Assembly: GCF_003130075.1 (NCBI RefSeq) | Contig: NZ_NRCW01000002.1 | Location: 310,001 to 374,000, forward strand | Length of the DNA: 64,000 nucleotides | Reading direction: 5' to 3' | Source: Aggregatibacter segnis | Lineage (GTDB): Bacteria > Pseudomonadota > Gammaproteobacteria > Enterobacterales > Pasteurellaceae | Shown: positions 28,765-39,556 of the stretch, one piece after another | Layout of the letters: every line of letters starts with the position of its first letter | Position numbering within the stretch: the first letter of the stretch is position 1 | Program-made: the position numbers and the translations under genes | Notes under the pieces: generated by a model | The model's input: the letters and a program-made list of their open reading frames with translations, nothing else | Databases searched by the model: none | Told to the model about the DNA's origin: nothing

Positions 28765-28984
28765 AAGGGATAAAAATCATTAAAAATACGAGAAAAATTG
28801 CGCGCTAGTTTAGCATAGACCAAGATAAAAAGCAGAATATCGGCAAAGAATTCTCTTCTTATGCCTACTAGAAAAATGCGTTAAAAAAACACCGCACTTT
28901 TAGAGAGATAACATTTGACAGCGCAAGCACATCTTCCTACTATTCCTCCCATTTATTTGAACTCCAACAAACGGAAAGCTTATT

Positions 28985-31900
28985 TTGAAAAACACCACTG
29001 AAATACTAAAAAATGCCCTCGCCCAACGTATCTTAATTTTAGACGGCGCCATGGGCACGATGATCCAAAAATATAAACTCACCGAAGCGGATTTCCGTGG
29101 TGAACGCTTTGCTGAAAGCGCTATCGATTTACGCGGCAATAATGATTTACTAACCCTCACCCAACCGTTACTCATTTCCGCCATTCACGAAAAATATTTA
29201 GAAGCCGGTGCGGACATTATCGAAACCAATACATTCAGCTCCACCACTATTGCGCAAGCAGATTACGATTTGCAATCCATTGCCTACGAACTCAACTTTG
29301 CCGGTGCAAAACTGGCTCGTTTGGCGGCGGATAAATACAGCACACCGGAAAAACCACGTTTCGTCGCGGGGATTCTCGGCCCGACGAACCGCACTGCGTC
29401 CATTTCCCCGAACGTAAACGATCCGGGTTTCCGTAATGTGACCTTTATGGAATTGGTGGATGCCTATTCGGAAGCTACACGCGGCTTAATCAAAGGCGGT
29501 GCCGATTTAATTATGATCGAAACCATTTTCGACACGCTAAATGCTAAAGCGGCGGTGTTTGCCATCGAAACCGTGTTTGAAGAATTAGGCGTGGAATTGC
29601 CAATTATGATTTCCGGCACCATTACCGATGCTTCCGGTCGTACCCTTTCAGGACAAACCACTGAAGCGTTCTACAACTCGCTTCGCCACGCCAAACCACT
29701 CACATTCGGTTTGAACTGTGCGCTAGGTCCGAAAGAACTTCGCCAGTATGTCGAACAACTGTCTAAAATCAGCGAAACCTACGTTTCCGTGCATCCCAAC
29801 GCAGGCTTGCCGAATGCCTTCGGCGGCTACGATCTTGGCGCAGAAGACATGGCGGCACACCTGAAAGAATGGGCGGAAAGCGGCTTTGTGAACATTATCG
29901 GTGGCTGTTGCGGTACCACACCGGAACACATCAAAGCCTTTGCCGATGCGGTAGAAAATATCCCACCACGCAAATTGCCACAAATCAAAACCGCCATGCG
30001 TTTATCAGGTTTAGAACCGCTCAACATTGATGATGAAAGCCTGTTCGTGAACGTGGGCGAACGTAATAACGTGACAGGCTCGGCGAAATTTAAACGCTTA
30101 ATTAAAGAAGACAAATTTGCCGAAGCCATTGAAATTGCCATCGACCAAGTGGAAAACGGTGCGCAAGTGATCGACGTGAACATGGACGAAGCCTTACTCG
30201 ACGGCAAAAAATGCATGACCCGTTTCCTCAACATCATGGCGACCGAACCCGATGCAGCCAAAGTGCCGGTGATGATCGACTCCTCCAAATGGGAAGTGAT
30301 TGAGGCGGGCCTGCAATCGGTACAAGGTAAACCGATTGTGAACTCCATCTCGTTGAAAGAAGGCGAAGAAATCTTTATCGAACACGCCAAACTGGTACGT
30401 AAATACGGCGCCGCCGTGGTCGTGATGGCATTTGACGAAGTTGGGCAAGCGGATACCGAAGATCGCAAAGTCGAAATCTGTACCCGTGCTTATAACATCT
30501 TAGTCAACCAACTTGGCTTCCCGCCGGAAGACATCATTTTCGACCCGAATATTTTCGCCATCGGCACCGGGATTGAAGAACACAACAACTACGGCGTGGA
30601 TTTCATTAACGCCACAGGTCGCATTAAACGCAGCTTGCCACATGCCAAAATTTCGGGCGGTGTGTCAAACGTATCCTTCTCTTTCCGAGGTAACAATGTG
30701 ATGCGTGAGGCCATTCATGCCGTCTTCCTCTATCACGCCATCAAACAAGGCATGGACATGGGGATCGTAAACGCAGGACAGCTCGCGATTTACGATGATC
30801 TGGATCCGGAATTACGCAATGTGATTGAAGACGCCGTCTTGAACCGCACACCGGATGGCACAGAACGTTTATTGGATATTGCGGAAAAATATCGCAACCA
30901 AGGCAATGATGAAAGTGCGGTGGATTCTGTCGCCGAATGGCGTACGTGGCCGGTGGAAGAACGCTTAAAACACGCCCTTGTGAAAGGCATTACCACACAT
31001 ATTATTGAAGACACCGAAGAAGCCCGCCAAAAATTGCCAACGCCGTTGGAAGTAATTGAAGGCCCACTCATGGCAGGCATGGACGTGGTGGGCGATTTAT
31101 TCGGTGACGGCAAAATGTTCCTCCCGCAAGTGGTGAAATCCGCACGCGTGATGAAACAATCCGTGGCGTATTTAGAGCCGTTTATCAACGCCACCAAACA
31201 AAAAGGCTCAAGCAATGGTAAAGTGGTGATCGCCACCGTGAAAGGCGACGTGCATGACATCGGTAAAAACATCGTGAGCGTGGTGTTGCAATGTAATAAC
31301 TTTGAAGTGATTGACTTAGGCGTCATGGTGCCGGCAGACAAAATCATTCAAACGGCGATTGATGAAAAAGCGGATATTATCGGCTTGAGCGGTTTGATTA
31401 CGCCATCCCTAGACGAAATGGAATACTTCCTCGGCGAAATGACGCGTTTAGGCTTGAACTTGCCGGTGTTGATCGGCGGCGCAACCACCTCCAAAGAACA
31501 TACCGCCATTAAACTTTATCCAAAATATAAACAACACGGTGTGTTCTATACCTCAAACGCTTCCCGTGCGGTAACCGTATGTGCCACATTGATGAACCCT
31601 GAAGGGCGCGCGGCATTGTGGGAACAGTTCAAAAAGGATTACGAAAAAATTCAACAATCTTTTGCAAATCGTAAACCGCTACGTAAACAGCTTAGTATTG
31701 AAGAAGCTCGCGCCAACCGTTTCGATGGCTTTAGCGGTGAATGGGCGGATTATGTGCCACCAACGCCAAAACAAACAGGCATTGTGGAATTCAAAAACGT
31801 GCCGATTGCCGAACTACGCAAATTTATCGACTGGTCGCCATTCTTCCGTATTTGGGGCTTGATGGGCGGCTACCCTGATGCCTTTGATTATCCGGAAGGC

Positions 31901-32674
31901 GGCGAAGAAGCCCGTCGTGTATGGAACGATGCACAAGTGGTTTTAGATGAATTAGAGCAAAACCACAAACTCAACCCAAGCGGTATTTTAGGCATTTCCC
32001 CTGCGGAACGTGTGGGCGATGATGTGGTGCTATTCTCTGATGAAGAACGCACGCAAGCCATTGGCACCGCTTACGGCTTACGCCAACAAACGGAACGTGG
32101 CAAAAACAGCAAAAGCCCATTTAACTTCTGCTTAAGCGATTTTATCGCCGATCGCGAAAGCGGTAAAAAAGACTGGTTCGGGATGTTTGCCGTGTGTGCC
32201 GGCGTTGAAGAAATGGATTTAGTGGAAGGCTATAAAGCGGCGGGTGATGACTACAACGCTATCTTGCTACAAGCAGTGGGCGATCGCCTCGCCGAAGCCA
32301 TGGCTGAATACCTGCACTTTGAGCTTCGCACCCGCATTTGGGGCTACACACAAGAAAAATTCGACAACCAAGGTTTAATCAATGAAAACTATGTCGGCAT
32401 CCGCCCTGCACCGGGCTATCCAAGCTGCCCGGAACATACCGAAAAAGCCTTAATTTGGGATTTATTAGAAGTGGAACAACGCATCGGTATGAAACTCACC
32501 GAAAGCTACGCCATGTGGCCGGCAGCCTCCGTCTGCGGTTGGTACTTCACCCACCCCGCTAGCAACTATTTCACTTTAGGTCGCATTGATGAAGACCAAG
32601 CTCAAGATTATGCCAAACGTAAAGGTTGGGATGAGAGAGAGATGATGAAGTGGTTGGGGGTTGCGATGAAGTAG
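28985..32674 (+). CDS. metH: Cobalamin-dependent methionine synthase MetH
   Basis: Transfers a methyl group from methyltetrahydrofolate to homocysteine through methylcobalamin. Four modules in order: homocysteine-binding barrel with zinc cysteines (GLNCALG near 248 and GGCCGTTP near 311), pterin-binding barrel ([20 protein letters not shown] from about 348), B12 domain with the cobalt-ligand His757 in [12 protein letters not shown], and the C-terminal SAM-dependent activation domain ([15 protein letters not shown]). 1229 residues, E. coli 1227. The start is TTG behind ACGGAAAG; the following [11 protein letters not shown] aligns with residues about 16-27 of E. coli, supporting it. No B12 riboswitch was seen upstream. 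Confidence 0.97.
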   Translation: MKNTTEILKNALAQRILILDGAMGTMIQKYKLTEADFRGERFAESAIDLRGNNDLLTLTQPLLISAIHEKYLEAGADIIETNTFSSTTIAQADYDLQSIAYELNFAGAKLARLAADKYSTPEKPRFVAGILGPTNRTASISPNVNDPGFRNVTFMELVDAYSEATRGLIKGGADLIMIETIFDTLNAKAAVFAIETVFEELGVELPIMISGTITDASGRTLSGQTTEAFYNSLRHAKPLTFGLNCALGPKELRQYVEQLSKISETYVSVHPNAGLPNAFGGYDLGAEDMAAHLKEWAESGFVNIIGGCCGTTPEHIKAFADAVENIPPRKLPQIKTAMRLSGLEPLNIDDESLFVNVGERNNVTGSAKFKRLIKEDKFAEAIEIAIDQVENGAQVIDVNMDEALLDGKKCMTRFLNIMATEPDAAKVPVMIDSSKWEVIEAGLQSVQGKPIVNSISLKEGEEIFIEHAKLVRKYGAAVVVMAFDEVGQADTEDRKVEICTRAYNILVNQLGFPPEDIIFDPNIFAIGTGIEEHNNYGVDFINATGRIKRSLPHAKISGGVSNVSFSFRGNNVMREAIHAVFLYHAIKQGMDMGIVNAGQLAIYDDLDPELRNVIEDAVLNRTPDGTERLLDIAEKYRNQGNDESAVDSVAEWRTWPVEERLKHALVKGITTHIIEDTEEARQKLPTPLEVIEGPLMAGMDVVGDLFGDGKMFLPQVVKSARVMKQSVAYLEPFINATKQKGSSNGKVVIATVKGDVHDIGKNIVSVVLQCNNFEVIDLGVMVPADKIIQTAIDEKADIIGLSGLITPSLDEMEYFLGEMTRLGLNLPVLIGGATTSKEHTAIKLYPKYKQHGVFYTSNASRAVTVCATLMNPEGRAALWEQFKKDYEKIQQSFANRKPLRKQLSIEEARANRFDGFSGEWADYVPPTPKQTGIVEFKNVPIAELRKFIDWSPFFRIWGLMGGYPDAFDYPEGGEEARRVWNDAQVVLDELEQNHKLNPSGILGISPAERVGDDVVLFSDEERTQAIGTAYGLRQQTERGKNSKSPFNFCLSDFIADRESGKKDWFGMFAVCAGVEEMDLVEGYKAAGDDYNAILLQAVGDRLAEAMAEYLHFELRTRIWGYTQEKFDNQGLINENYVGIRPAPGYPSCPEHTEKALIWDLLEVEQRIGMKLTESYAMWPAASVCGWYFTHPASNYFTLGRIDEDQAQDYAKRKGWDEREMMKWLGVAMK

Positions 32675-32766
32675 TTTTCTAATTTAATACCTAGATAGTA
32701 TATGATCTTATCTTAAGCAAAATATATTTTTAGAAAATTTAATAACCTATATGGGAGGAATCAAGA

Positions 32767-33879
32767 ATGAAAGAACCAAAATTATTTTTACATACAAAAG
32801 AAAATGAATCTGAATTATTAGATTTTTATCAAAAAGCAATTTCTGAAGCTGTTGAACTATATATTGTTTCTGCATACCTAACTGAGTGGAACATAAATAC
32901 AAAACTTAACCCCAAAATAAAACCTTCTAAGTTTAGATTTATATTTGGTAAAGATTTTGGTTTATCTAGAAAGAAAGCTGTAAAAAATGTACTAGATTGG
33001 CTTCCTTCAGAATTTCAAGAAAAATTTCTTGTTGCAGAGCATATTCAAGGATTTCACCCCAAAGCTATTTTTTGGAAAAATAGTAACAATGAATACTATG
33101 CATTAATAGGTTCGTCAAATCTAACAAATGCAGCATTTAATTCAAATTGTGAAGCTAATATATTAACTTTTCTTTCTGAGAAACAATTTTTAGATGTTAT
33201 AAAATGGATATCTAGTATTGAAAAAGAATCAAAAGTAGTTACAAAAGAATGGATAGATAAATATAACCAAGCAATACCACTTAGAATTGAACAATTAAAT
33301 ATGTATGAAAAAACATTAAAAGATTTACTCTCATATGATGAAGAGTTAATTTCATCGAGAAGAAAACAACTTGAAAACTATAAAATTCATCAAAAAGAAC
33401 TAAAAAAACTAATTTCAAAATGTGCTAATGGTGAAATAAGCCACAAAAATTTTTATGAAAATTTAAAAGAAATATTAAAACAAGGTATCAGTTTTCAGCC
33501 TAGATTTGATTGGTCTAGACGTGGGAGTCGTGATAACTTTAAGTTATTATGCCAAGCATTAGATAGAATATACAAGACCAAATCTGATGAGAGGGATAAT
33601 ATAGTAGAAAAAGAAATTAACAACTTACAAAATAAAAATATTTCAAATAGAAAAGCATTACTATCTGAATTACTTTCTTTAGAATATCCTAATGAATATC
33701 CATTATTCAATAAACCAGTTAGAGATTTTCTAAAAAGCTTAAATAGAACGATACCAAAATCTACAGATGGAAAAACTTATATTGTCACATCTCAAATTCT
33801 TAGAGATATCTTGAGTGATATGGACAAAATTGAAAATCTTGCTGAATTAGATGCGTTAATTCAGAGCAAATATCGTTAA
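32767..33879 (+). CDS. PLD-superfamily nuclease-like protein, probable accessory or defence gene
   Basis: A 370-residue protein. Its N-terminal half carries one phospholipase D-type active site: GFHPKAIFW (the HxK part, near residue 97) followed by GSSNLTNAAFNSNCEAN near 117, the G-S-x-N element seen in PLD-fold restriction endonucleases and helicase-associated nucleases. One HKD copy implies a dimer. A charged helical middle (about 190-245) follows, then a C-terminal segment LLSLEYPNEYPLFNKPVRDF, a pattern I have seen in restriction-type proteins. Strong ribosome-binding site GGGAGGA. Base composition is far lower in GC than metH or selD and no USS occurs in it, indicating transfer. No methylase, helicase or toxin partner lies beside it. 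Function inferred only; lipid hydrolysis is unlikely. Confidence 0.7.
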   Translation: MKEPKLFLHTKENESELLDFYQKAISEAVELYIVSAYLTEWNINTKLNPKIKPSKFRFIFGKDFGLSRKKAVKNVLDWLPSEFQEKFLVAEHIQGFHPKAIFWKNSNNEYYALIGSSNLTNAAFNSNCEANILTFLSEKQFLDVIKWISSIEKESKVVTKEWIDKYNQAIPLRIEQLNMYEKTLKDLLSYDEELISSRRKQLENYKIHQKELKKLISKCANGEISHKNFYENLKEILKQGISFQPRFDWSRRGSRDNFKLLCQALDRIYKTKSDERDNIVEKEINNLQNKNISNRKALLSELLSLEYPNEYPLFNKPVRDFLKSLNRTIPKSTDGKTYIVTSQILRDILSDMDKIENLAELDALIQSKYR

Positions 33880-33888
33880 TTTTATGAT

Positions 33889-34078
33889 GGCGCAAGCGTC
33901 CTCGCTTGTGCCTATCAGCTAAAAGTGCGGTAAAAAATCTAAAGAATTTTGAATATTAATTCTGCCAACGACTTATGGGTAAAATTCGCAATGTATTATT
34001 AAACAGCACCAGCGTGGACGCTGGCACTATCTTTCCTTATTAGCACAATCTGTTGGCGCACGCTTCCCAGCGTGTGCC
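33889..34078. repeat. Cluster of three REP-like palindromes
   Basis: GGCGCAAGCG-TCCT-CGCTTGTGCC (24 bases, 33889-33912), a CCAGCGT-GG-ACGCTGG element (34006-34027) and GGCGCACGCT-TCCC-AGCGTGTGCC (34055-34078). All share a GGCRC start, a GCG(T)-rich stem and a 2-4 base loop, but the stem core differs (AAGCG, CAGCG, ACGCT) with compensating changes on both arms, so the pairing is conserved rather than the bases. Confidence 0.75.
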
Positions 34079-34175
34079 CAATTTCAATTAAAAACATTTC
34101 AAAAACTCACCGCACTTTATTTACTTTTTAGGGCTCGCGTTAGGCAATGCGCGCTAGCATAAATTTTCATGACTA

Positions 34176-34244
34176 AAAAAATGCGGTCATTTCCTCAAAC
34201 GTTTTTCATTTCAAAAAACACTTGGAAAAATGACCGCACTTTGA
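34176..34244 (-). terminator. Terminator after selD with a degenerate USS arm
   Basis: AAAAAATGCGGTCATTT pairs with AAATGACCGCACTTT across a long loop. The left arm has ATGCGGT in place of GTGCGGT, which costs a perfect USS on one arm but leaves the stem largely intact. Confidence 0.7.
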
Positions 34245-34258
34245 TCATAAAATTAACG

Positions 34259-35341
34259 CTATTTCACCACAATAAATTCCGGTGAGGCTTGTCGTTCCAT
34301 GAGTTTGCCGACAGGATATAATTCAACACCAGCGTTTTGAGCAACGGCAAAAACCTCTTTTTCCGAATCCGGTTTGACGGCGATGAGTAAGCCACCGGAG
34401 GTTTGCGGGTCACATAGAACGGCTTTTTGTAAATCCGTTATTGGGGCGATTTTGTGTCCGTAGCTGTCGAAATTACGGTTTGTACCGCCCGGAATACAGC
34501 CTTGTGCAATGTAATCGTACACACCGTCTAGGGTTTTAATGTTAGCAAAATCCACTTCGGCATTGAGATTTGAGCCTTCGCAGATTTCGGCTAAATGCCC
34601 TAACAAGCCAAAACCGGTGACATCCGTCATCGCAGTGACACCTTCAATGTTTGAAAGCTGACTTCCTAGCAAATTCATTTGGCACATCCACTTGGTCGCC
34701 AAGCCTTTATGTTCGGCTTTTAATTTGCCTTGTTTCTCTGCCGTCGTTAATACGCCGATGCCCAATGGCTTGGTTAAATACAAGTTGCAACCGGCTTCAG
34801 CAGAGGCATTTCGTTTCACTTTCTCTGTGTCGATAATGCCGGTCACCGCCAAGCCAAAAATCGGTTCCGGCGAGTCAATGGAGTGTCCGCCGGCAAGGGC
34901 AATGCCCGCCTCCTGACAAGCGAAACGGCCGCCGTCAATAATGCGTTGCGCCACGCTTGCGGGCAATTTGTTAATCGGGAAGCCAAACACCGCAATCGCC
35001 ATAATCGGCTTTCCGCCCATGGCGAAAATATCGCTCACAGCGTTGGTTGCCGCAATGCGTCCGAAATCAAAAGGATCGTCCACAATCGGCATGAAAAAGT
35101 CCGTGGTACTGATAATCGACGTACCATTGCCTAAATCATACACCGCCGCGTCATCCTTGGTGTCATTGCCGACAAGGAGATTCGGGTCAATAAACGGTGC
35201 CATTTCGGTATGCAAAATTTCCTCTAAAACCTTAGGCGATATTTTGCAGCCTCAACCGGCACCGTGGCTATATTGCGTCAGCCGAATGTCGTTTGTTATG
35301 ACGCATTCATTCTGTTCCGCGTGCAAAGCCTGCTCTGTCAT
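34259..35341 (-). CDS. selD: Selenide, water dikinase SelD, itself a selenoprotein (in-frame UGA)
   Basis: Makes selenophosphate from selenide and ATP, the selenium donor for selenocysteine-tRNA. The frame must be read through TGA at 35254-35252: SHGAG[14 protein letters not shown], giving Sec at residue 30 of 360, the catalytic position (Cys17 in E. coli) with the conserved Gly-Cys-Lys after it. H. influenzae SelD is also a selenoprotein. Start ATG at 35341. Downstream motifs [37 protein letters not shown] and [14 protein letters not shown] are intact. An ordinary gene caller starts at 35215 after the TGA and loses the active site. Its client, fdxG, is 15 kb away. selA, selB and selC are not in the window. 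Confidence 0.93.
35221..35236 (-). promoter_or_regulatory. Putative SECIS hairpin of selD
   Basis: Beginning 15 bases after the in-frame TGA, the mRNA reads CCTAAGGTTTTAGAGG; CTAA and TTAG pair around a GGTT loop extended by a bulged base and a C-G pair. A GGU-containing apical loop at this distance is as expected for bacterial SelB-binding SECIS elements, although the bulge differs from E. coli fdhF. Confidence 0.5.
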
Positions 35342-35426
35342 GCTTACTTCCTTTTTATTAAACGAATGGTGTAATTATAGCTTTATTGGACGAATGATTC
35401 ATTAATTGAAATGCATTTCTCAGAAA

Positions 35427-35460
35427 CAAAAAATGCGGTGAAAGCTCACCGCACTTTTAT
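35427..35460 (-). terminator. Terminator after pntB
   Basis: AAAATGCGGTGAAAGC and its partner GCTCACCGCACTTTTA form a compact hairpin 26 bases beyond the pntB stop. As with selD, one arm carries the degenerate ATGCGGT. Confidence 0.82.
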
Positions 35461-35485
35461 TTTTTAGCTTGTCATCTAAAGCAAA

Positions 35486-36910
35486 TTACAACGCTTTTAA
35501 GATGTCATCCACACGTTCTTTCGCATCACCAAACAGCATTTGGGTGTTTTCTTTGAAGAACAGTGGATTTTGTACGCCGGCGTAACCGGTATTCATAGAA
35601 CGTTTGAATACCACTACGTTAGCCGCTTTCCACACTTCTAATACCGGCATACCGGCGATTGGGCTGTGCGGGTCATCCATTGCGGCAGGGTTTACGGTGT
35701 CGTTCGCGCCGATAACCAATACGGTGTCGGTGTCAGCGAAATCATCGTTGATTTCATCCATTTCCAACACGATGTCGTAAGGCACTTTGGCTTCCGCCAA
35801 TAACACGTTCATGTGGCCCGGCAAACGTCCGGCAACCGGGTGGATACCGAAACGCACGTTCACGCCGCGTTCGCGTAATTTTTGGGTGATTTCTGCCACC
35901 GGATATTGTGCTTGCGCCACCGCCATGCCGTATCCTGGGGTGATGATCACAGAGCTGGAATTTTTCAACAATTCCGCCACTTCTTCTGCGGTTGTTTCAC
36001 GGTGTTCGCCTTGTTCCGTATCGGAAGACACTTGAACGTCATTACCAAAACCACCGGCGATAACACTGATGAAAGAGCGGTTCATGGCTTTACACATGAT
36101 GTAAGACAAGATCGCACCGGAAGAACCCACAAGCGCACCGGTCACGATTAACAAGTCATTGCTAAGCATGAAACCTGCCGCCGCCGCGGCCCAACCGGAA
36201 TAGGAGTTCAACATGGACACCACCACCGGCATGTCTGCACCACCGATAGAGGCCACTAAATGCCAACCGAAAGCAAGGGCAATCACGGTCATGATTAATA
36301 CCGGGAAGATATTTTCCGGTTCACTTAAGAACGCCACCATTAACAAGGCGGAAACGATGAGCGCCGCTAAGTTTAATTTATGACGGTGTGGCAACATTAA
36401 GGCTTTAGAATTAATTTTTCCGCTTAATTTACCGAATGCCACTACAGAGCCGGTGAAGGTCACCGCACCGATGAAGATCCCTAAGAACACTTCCACGTTA
36501 TGCACGCTAGCAAGTGCGGCTTGTTCTGCAAGGAATTTCGCTTGTTCTACGTCATTTAAACCGCTCGGCATGGTTGGGATATCATGCAAACCGTAGCTGT
36601 TATAGCCTACCAATACGGCAGCTAAACCGACGAAGCTGTGCAAGATTGCCACTAATTCCGGCATTTCTGTCATTTCGACTTTTAATGCACGCTGAATACC
36701 AATCGCACCACCAATCACCATCGCAATGATGATCCACAATGTGCCTTCGGATTTTGGCCCGAAGATGGTGGCGATGAGAGCAATCCCCATCCCGATAATA
36801 CCATACCAGCACCCTGCTTTTGCCGTTTCGTGTTTAGAAAGACCGGCTAAGCTCATAATGAAGAGCAACGCTGCAACAATATACGCAGCTTGTACAAAAC
36901 CTTCTGACAT
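35486..36910 (-). CDS. pntB: NAD(P) transhydrogenase subunit beta
   Basis: Membrane subunit of the proton-translocating transhydrogenase that uses the proton gradient to make NADPH. Eight or nine N-terminal spans are followed by the cytoplasmic NADP-binding domain (about residue 300 on) with [20 protein letters not shown] and [20 protein letters not shown], ending [18 protein letters not shown]. Start at 36910, behind AAGGAGAAAATC; the frame runs 20 codons further upstream without support. 474 residues. It follows pntA by 10 bases. Confidence 0.95.
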   Translation of the reverse strand: MSEGFVQAAYIVAALLFIMSLAGLSKHETAKAGCWYGIIGMGIALIATIFGPKSEGTLWIIIAMVIGGAIGIQRALKVEMTEMPELVAILHSFVGLAAVLVGYNSYGLHDIPTMPSGLNDVEQAKFLAEQAALASVHNVEVFLGIFIGAVTFTGSVVAFGKLSGKINSKALMLPHRHKLNLAALIVSALLMVAFLSEPENIFPVLIMTVIALAFGWHLVASIGGADMPVVVSMLNSYSGWAAAAAGFMLSNDLLIVTGALVGSSGAILSYIMCKAMNRSFISVIAGGFGNDVQVSSDTEQGEHRETTAEEVAELLKNSSSVIITPGYGMAVAQAQYPVAEITQKLRERGVNVRFGIHPVAGRLPGHMNVLLAEAKVPYDIVLEMDEINDDFADTDTVLVIGANDTVNPAAMDDPHSPIAGMPVLEVWKAANVVVFKRSMNTGYAGVQNPLFFKENTQMLFGDAKERVDDILKAL

Positions 36911-36920
36911 GATTTTCTCC

Positions 36921-38456
36921 TTAGCCTTTTCTAAACATGGAAAGCATACGTTGAGTGACGCGGAAGCCACCGAAAATGTTGATGCTTGCCACTAAAATCG
37001 CAATAAACGCCAACACACTAATGAAGAAATTACCTTGTGAGATTTGCAATAACGCCCCCACGATAATAATCCCTGAAATCGCATTCGTTACCGCCATCAG
37101 AGGGGTGTGTAGCGCATGGCTTACATTCCAAACCACATAGTAACCCACGACACAAGCCAAGACGAAAACAGTTAAGTGAGAAAGGAAAGCTGCTGGCGCA
37201 ATAGACGTGAGCCATAAGAAAAGCACACCCACTGCCGCCATAATGCCGTATTTTTTACGCGGATCCGTTGGTTTTTCTTCCTCTTTTTTGACCGCACTTG
37301 CGGCTTTCGCTTGTTGTTGCGGTTGCGCAGACACTTGAATTGGCGGTGCCGGCCATGTGACTTCGCCATCACGAATCACTGTTACGCCACGCAATACCAC
37401 GTCGTCGAAATTGATGTCGATTTGACCGTCTTTATTTTTGCAAAGCAATTTCAATAAGTTAACAAGGTTGGTACCGTAAAGTTGAGAAGATTGCGTTGGT
37501 AGGCGGCTTGGTAAATCGGTGTAACCAATGATTTTCACTTGATTGTCGGTGACCACCACTTCGCCGGCTTTACTTAATTCACAGTTACCACCGGTTGCCG
37601 CTGCTAAATCCACAATCACGCTACCCGGTTTCATGGATTCCACCATTTCTTTGGTGATTAAGCGCGGTGCCGGTCTGCCCGGAATTAATGCGGTGGTAAT
37701 GATAATGTCCACTTCTTTCGCTTGTTCTGCGTAAAGGGCAAGCGCGCGACGATTGAATTCCTCGGACATCACTTTCCCATAACCATCGCCACTGCCGCCT
37801 TCTTCTTTGAAATCGATTTCAAGGAAGCTTGCACCCATACTTTCTACTTGTTCTTTTACTTCCGGACGGGAGTCAAAGGCACGTACGATAGCACCGAGGC
37901 TATTTGCTGCACCAATCGCGGCAAGACCGGCAACACCCGCACCAATCACCAATACTTTTGCCGGTGGTACTTTACCTGCGGCGGTAATTTGTCCGGTGAA
38001 GAAACTGCCGAATTCATGTGCGGCTTCTACCACGGCACGATAACCCGCAATATTTGCCATTGAACTTAATGCATCCAATGCTTGCGCACGTGAAATACGC
38101 GGCACGGCATCCATCGCCAACACATTGATTTTTTTCGCTGACAATTTGTCCATGAGCTGCGGATTTTGTGCAGGCCAGATGAAGCTGACTAAGGTTGCTC
38201 CTTCTTTAATTAAAGCGATTTCATCGTCGGTCGGCGCGTTGACTTTAAAAATAATGTCCGCTTGCCAAACCTGTGCGGCATCACCGACTTTCGCACCGGC
38301 AGCTACAAATGCCTGATCTTCAAAACTCGCTTTGAAACCCGCATCATGTTCAACAATCACCTCAAAGCCAAGCTTCAAAATTTGCTGAACCGTTTTCGGC
38401 GTTGCCGCCACACGACTTTCATTATCAAGCAGTTCTCTAGGTACACCAATTAACAT
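36921..38456 (-). CDS. pntA: NAD(P) transhydrogenase subunit alpha
   Basis: NAD-binding subunit of the PntAB transhydrogenase. N-terminal alanine-dehydrogenase-like domain [20 protein letters not shown], nucleotide fold [20 protein letters not shown] near residue 170, [20 protein letters not shown] near 265, then a linker rich in Ala/Gln/Lys and about four C-terminal spans ([20 protein letters not shown] onward). 511 residues, as in E. coli (510). AAGGGAATCATT precedes the ATG. A CRP-like site lies in the divergent gap to sfsA. Confidence 0.96.
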   Translation of the reverse strand: MLIGVPRELLDNESRVAATPKTVQQILKLGFEVIVEHDAGFKASFEDQAFVAAGAKVGDAAQVWQADIIFKVNAPTDDEIALIKEGATLVSFIWPAQNPQLMDKLSAKKINVLAMDAVPRISRAQALDALSSMANIAGYRAVVEAAHEFGSFFTGQITAAGKVPPAKVLVIGAGVAGLAAIGAANSLGAIVRAFDSRPEVKEQVESMGASFLEIDFKEEGGSGDGYGKVMSEEFNRRALALYAEQAKEVDIIITTALIPGRPAPRLITKEMVESMKPGSVIVDLAAATGGNCELSKAGEVVVTDNQVKIIGYTDLPSRLPTQSSQLYGTNLVNLLKLLCKNKDGQIDINFDDVVLRGVTVIRDGEVTWPAPPIQVSAQPQQQAKAASAVKKEEEKPTDPRKKYGIMAAVGVLFLWLTSIAPAAFLSHLTVFVLACVVGYYVVWNVSHALHTPLMAVTNAISGIIIVGALLQISQGNFFISVLAFIAILVASINIFGGFRVTQRMLSMFRKG

Positions 38457-38594
38457 AATGATTCCCTTTGATTGATTAAGATGTAGGTAACAAATTTACC
38501 CGCCCGAAATGACGCCTCTAGGCTGTCAAATTAGCCCTCACTCTATCATTGTTCCCCTAAAAACGAAAAAAAATTTTCGGCTTTTTATTCAATA

Positions 38595-38610
38595 TGTGAT
38601 CCCTATTACA
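38595..38610. promoter_or_regulatory. Possible CRP site in the pntA-sfsA divergent region
   Basis: TGTGATCCCTATTACA has a perfect left half TGTGA and a 4-of-5 right half TTACA with the correct 6-base spacer. It could serve either gene. The rest of the 299-base gap holds one USS near 38727 and nothing else I recognise. Confidence 0.45.
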
Positions 38611-38755
38611 ATTTATGGTAGCACATAAAAAAATTAGAAATTCCTCCCCCGCTTTGCTATCTTAGCGCGCGAATATTTTGGCTGCCGCTTCACACTCGGT
38701 CAGTTAAAAAACACGGAAAAACTTAACCGCACTTTGATGCTCAAGGTCAAACACA

Positions 38756-39487
38756 ATGCAATTACCACCTCTACAATCCGCCACCTTAATCCGCCGTTAC
38801 AAACGTTTCTTAACAGATGTACAACTGCCAAACGGCGACATCACCACGCTACACTGCGCCAATACCGGCGCCATGATCGGCTGTGGTGCAGAAGGCGACA
38901 CCGTCTGGTATTCCACCTCCGACAGTGCCACTCGGAAATACCCAAGCTCATGGGAATTAACGCAATTAGCAAATGGCAATATGGTTTGCATTAACACCCA
39001 CCGCTCTAATCAGCTCACCTTTGATGCCTTACAAAAAAAACACATCCTTGAACTGGCTATGTATGACGAAATTCATCCGGAAGTGAAATACGGCGAGGAA
39101 AACAGCCGCATTGATTTTCTGCTAAAAGGCAAAGATCTGCCCGATTGTTATGTGGAAGTGAAATCCATCACGTATGTGGATAACGCCAAAAAACTCGGGA
39201 TGTTTCCTGATGCCGTCACGACACGCGGACAAAAACACTTGCGCGAATTGATCGCAATGAAAAAACAAGGCCATCGTGCGGTGATTTTCTTCTGTGGCTT
39301 ACACGATGGCTTCGATCATTTTCAAATCGCAAAACACATTGACGCCAAATATGACGCGCTTTTCCAGCAAGCCCTCAAAGAAGGCGTAGAAGCCTATGCA
39401 TATGCCGCTGAATTTGAAAAAACGCAGGGAATTCCGACCGCACTTCATCTCACAAAGGTCGTACCACTTAAGATAAACTCCATTTAA
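38756..39487 (+). CDS. sfsA: Sugar fermentation stimulation protein SfsA
   Basis: A 243-residue cytoplasmic protein. E. coli SfsA overexpression stimulates maltose use under low cAMP; later structural work places the family among DNA-binding or nuclease-like proteins, with an OB fold plus a restriction-endonuclease-like core. Here [20 protein letters not shown] (N-terminal OB region) and [20 protein letters not shown] with the D...E.K nuclease-like triad are visible, then [20 protein letters not shown]-type [15 protein letters not shown] and [12 protein letters not shown]. Complete. Its stop is 11 bases before a Fur box belonging to the small RNA downstream. Confidence 0.93.
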   Translation: MQLPPLQSATLIRRYKRFLTDVQLPNGDITTLHCANTGAMIGCGAEGDTVWYSTSDSATRKYPSSWELTQLANGNMVCINTHRSNQLTFDALQKKHILELAMYDEIHPEVKYGEENSRIDFLLKGKDLPDCYVEVKSITYVDNAKKLGMFPDAVTTRGQKHLRELIAMKKQGHRAVIFFCGLHDGFDHFQIAKHIDAKYDALFQQALKEGVEAYAYAAEFEKTQGIPTALHLTKVVPLKINSI

Positions 39488-39497
39488 GCAAATTATT

Positions 39498-39550
39498 TGA
39501 GAATTATTTTCATTAAAGTGCTTGACATTATTTTTGAGAATAATTATCAT
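39498..39550 (+). promoter_or_regulatory. Fur-controlled promoter of the small RNA
   Basis: TTGACA (39522-39527) and TATCAT (39545-39550) are 17 bases apart. TGAGAATAATTATCA at 39535-39549 matches 14 of 15 positions of the Fur 7-1-7 motif TGATAATNATTATCA and covers the -10. TGAGAATTATTTTCA at 39498-39512 matches 13 of 15, just upstream of the -35. Iron-loaded Fur would bind both and block transcription. Confidence 0.85.
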
Positions 39551-39556
39551 TCAATC

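Larger units (their letters stand above)
33880..34258. other. Intergenic region between the PLD gene and selD
   Basis: No gene is seen. It contains three REP-like palindromes, single USS copies near 33923 and 34109, and the selD terminator. Confidence 0.7.

Noticed and set aside
28914-28950. GCGCAAGCAC near a TTGACA before metH as another REP palindrome
   Set aside because: Only one arm is present; no complementary arm follows, so it is at best a relic.
28765-28984. Cobalamin riboswitch or met box before metH
   Set aside because: No B12-box-like conserved core and no AGACGTCT-like repeat; the gap is short and holds a USS and the relic repeat only.
29827-30468. Long open frame antisense to metH (about 213 codons), and another at 30790-31347
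   Set aside because: Both mirror the codon bias of metH on the opposite strand, have no family resemblance and no ribosome-binding site.
34259-35215. selD starting at 35215 as a shorter SelD
   Set aside because: This start lies after the catalytic residue; reading the UGA as Sec and starting at 35341 restores the conserved N-terminus.
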